From an alpha proteobacterium 3107 (GTDB lineage Bacteria > Pseudomonadota > Alphaproteobacteria > Rhodobacterales > Rhodobacteraceae): DNA of 16,479 nucleotides. Numbering within the stretch: position 1 is the first letter of the stretch; each line of letters starts with the position of its first letter. Under the pieces are notes generated by a model, which saw nothing but the letters and a program-made list of their open reading frames with translations, was not told the origin of the DNA and made no database searches. The stretch is taken from NCBI GenBank assembly GCA_001483205.1, contig JPPB01000170.1:1-16479 (forward strand), written 5' to 3'. Positions 15,007-16,479 of the stretch are shown here, piece by piece. The translations under genes were made by a program, and so were the position numbers.

Positions 15007-16035
15007 CTACATCCAGCGCGCATAAGCCCCGCCGAACGCCCCGTATTGCGCAAGAAAGGCAACAATCACCACCCAGCCAAGGCTGAGTGGTAAAAACACC
15101 TTCCAGCCGATCCGCATCAACTGGTCATAACGATAGCGCGGCGTGACCGCCTTGACCATCGCGAAGATGAAGAAGAAGAACGCCATCTTGCCGACCATCC
15201 ACAGCGCCCCGTCCGGCAACCCCGGTATCGGCGACAACCAGCCGCCGAAAAACAACAGCGAAGTCAGCGCGCACATCAGGAAGATGGCGATATATTCGCC
15301 CGCCATGAACAAGAGGAACGGGGTCGAAGAATATTCCACCTGATACCCGGCGACAAGCTCTGATTCCGCTTCCGGCAGGTCAAAGGGCGGGCGGTTGGTC
15401 TCGGCCAGTGCCGAGACGAAAAACAGCGCCACCATCGGCAGATGCGGCAGCCAATACCAACTGAAAAAGCCGTAATCGCCATCCTGCGCCCGCACGATGT
15501 CGCCAAAGCTCATCGACCCGGTGGAAATGATCACGCCGATGATGATCAGCCCGATAGAGACCTCATAGGATACCATCTGCGCGGCAGACCGCAGGCCGCC
15601 AAGAAAGGCGTATTTGGAGTTCGACGCCCAACCGCCCATGATCACGCCATAGACCTCCAGCGACGACACCGCAAAGACATAGAGGATGGCAACATTCAGA
15701 TCGGCCAGCACCCAGCCGTCATTGAACGGGATCACCGCCCAAGCGATCATCGCCAGCACAAAAGATGTCATCGGCGCGAGGAAAAAGACCGGTTTGTCAG
15801 CCCCGGCAGGTGTCACCACCTCTTTGACCACGTATTTCAGCGCATCCGCCACCGATTGCAGCAGGCCGAAAGCGCCGACGATGTTCGGCCCCCGGCGCAT
15901 CTGCACCGCGGCCCATATCTTGCGGTCGCCATAGACCAGAAACAGCAGCGAGATCATCACGAAGGCGGTCACGGCAAGGCATTGCGCGACGATGATCGCC
16001 AATATTCCCAGCGGGGTGGAAAGAAATTCAGCCAT
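15007..16035 (-). CDS. nuoH: NADH-quinone oxidoreductase subunit H
   Basis: Encodes 342 residues with about eight membrane segments. NuoH is the membrane subunit that forms much of the quinone chamber and the link to proton transfer. Recognisable blocks are [18 protein letters not shown] near the N-terminus, [20 protein letters not shown], the loop [13 protein letters not shown], and [20 protein letters not shown] with its row of acidic residues. The ATG at 16035 is preceded by TGAGGACGC, a good ribosome site. A 132-bp gap separates it from the HNH gene upstream. Downstream, the 71-residue ORF follows after 24 bp. Confidence 0.97.
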   Translation of the reverse strand: MAEFLSTPLGILAIIVAQCLAVTAFVMISLLFLVYGDRKIWAAVQMRRGPNIVGAFGLLQSVADALKYVVKEVVTPAGADKPVFFLAPMTSFVLAMIAWAVIPFNDGWVLADLNVAILYVFAVSSLEVYGVIMGGWASNSKYAFLGGLRSAAQMVSYEVSIGLIIIGVIISTGSMSFGDIVRAQDGDYGFFSWYWLPHLPMVALFFVSALAETNRPPFDLPEAESELVAGYQVEYSSTPFLLFMAGEYIAIFLMCALTSLLFFGGWLSPIPGLPDGALWMVGKMAFFFFIFAMVKAVTPRYRYDQLMRIGWKVFLPLSLGWVVIVAFLAQYGAFGGAYARWM

Positions 16036-16167
16036 GCGTCCTCATACCGTCGGTCTTTTGGTCCCGTGCCGCGCGCGCCCTTGTCTGCACCGGTTCCGTC
16101 CTTGCATGGGGTGTAAACCGCATCCGCCCCCCATGGCCACCCCTGATTTCATCCGTTCCTGCGGCTT

Positions 16168-16479
16168 TCATTGCGCCGCCCGCCATTCGGCCATGGTTCT
16201 GCCGCCCTTGCTGCGGTTGCAGGCGGAACAGAGCAGTTGCAGATTTTCGGGATGGTCGGTGCCTCCGCGCGATTTCGGCAGGATATGGTCCACCTCCATG
16301 ATGCGGAACGGGAAATGGGTGTCGCAGCCCACACAGACCCCTTCCTGTTCGCCATAGAGCCGGTGCTTGTGGGTGCGGTAGTTGGGCAGTTTGCCCAGAT
16401 CGGTGCGTTTGGGTGGTTCCTCAAGCGCCGTCGCCCCGCCCCACAGGCCGCGATCCCCGGCGACCCGCTCATTGACCAG
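16168..16479 (-). CDS. HNH nuclease C-terminus, probably of a DNA methyltransferase-HNH fusion (partial)
   Basis: The last 103 codons of a gene entering from the right edge; the start lies outside. There is a clear HNH domain: CVGC (Cys49, Cys52 of the fragment), then EVDHILPKSRGGTDHPENLQ with the catalytic His65, then LLCSACNRSKGG (Cys84, Cys87) with the zinc-binding second pair. The preceding segment (LVNERVAGDRGLWGG, PPKRTDLGKLPNYRTHKHRL, YGEQEG) matches, from memory, the linker in proteins that join an N6/N4 DNA methyltransferase domain to a C-terminal HNH domain. The methyltransferase part cannot be seen here, so the fusion is inference. Same strand as nuoH, 132 bp upstream, in the place where nuoG or an inserted reading frame would normally lie. 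All HNH residues appear intact. A stand-alone HNH nuclease is the main alternative. Confidence 0.88.
   Translation of the reverse strand: MVNERVAGDRGLWGGATALEEPPKRTDLGKLPNYRTHKHRLYGEQEGVCVGCDTHFPFRIMEVDHILPKSRGGTDHPENLQLLCSACNRSKGGRTMAEWRAAQ

Overview
The window is 16.5 kb of GC-rich DNA (roughly 60-65 % G+C by eye) and looks like the chromosome of an alphaproteobacterium of the Rhodobacterales. The clues are the Rhodobacter/Paracoccus-like complex I proteins, the order nuoN-birA-coaX-rnj, and a small uncharacterised gene overlapping the end of glnE. The assignment is from protein resemblance recalled from memory; no search was run.

Layout, right to left, because nearly everything is on the minus strand. 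At the right edge lies the C-terminal end of an HNH nuclease gene, probably the tail of a DNA methyltransferase-HNH fusion (16168-16479). Next comes the distal half of the respiratory complex I operon: nuoH, a 71-residue membrane ORF of unknown function, nuoI, nuoJ, nuoK, nuoL, nuoM and nuoN. It runs with tiny gaps or overlaps into birA (biotin ligase), coaX (type III pantothenate kinase) and rnj (ribonuclease J). NuoH and NuoJ-N are membrane subunits that carry quinone-side chemistry and proton pumping. NuoI carries two 4Fe-4S clusters linking the hydrophilic arm to quinone. The three downstream genes serve biotin attachment, CoA synthesis and mRNA turnover, and appear to ride on the same transcript.

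A 338-bp gap (4608-4945) separates rnj from a convergent small lipoprotein gene (4149-4607, plus strand). That lipoprotein gene is divergent from sufE (Fe-S cluster sulfur transfer), which is followed by glnE (glutamine synthetase adenylyltransferase/deadenylylase) and an overlapping 97-codon gene of unknown function.

The gaps are mosaics of short repeats. (i) An element of about 51 bp headed by the palindrome CTTATCCGCGGATAAG occurs three times (126, 224, and inverted at 3438-3488). (ii) A hairpin module (ACGGTCC...GGACCGT plus tail) occurs at 8 and 4831. (iii) A 44-bp module containing TATGCAGAGGTCTT occurs at 172 and 4783. (iv) An 18-bp module occurs at 70 and 4901. (v) A pair of inverted hairpins at 4642-4752 resembles a REPIN.

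The points most worth a second look are these: GlnE has lost the first aspartate of the DxD metal motif in its C-terminal (adenylylating) domain; a nuclease/methylase gene sits within or at the edge of the nuo cluster; an AT-richer small membrane ORF before nuoI ends in a T8 tract whose slippage would fuse it to NuoI; and the repeat mosaic has supplied the C-terminus of the small gene after glnE. I see no CRISPR array, rRNA, intact tRNA or insertion sequence.
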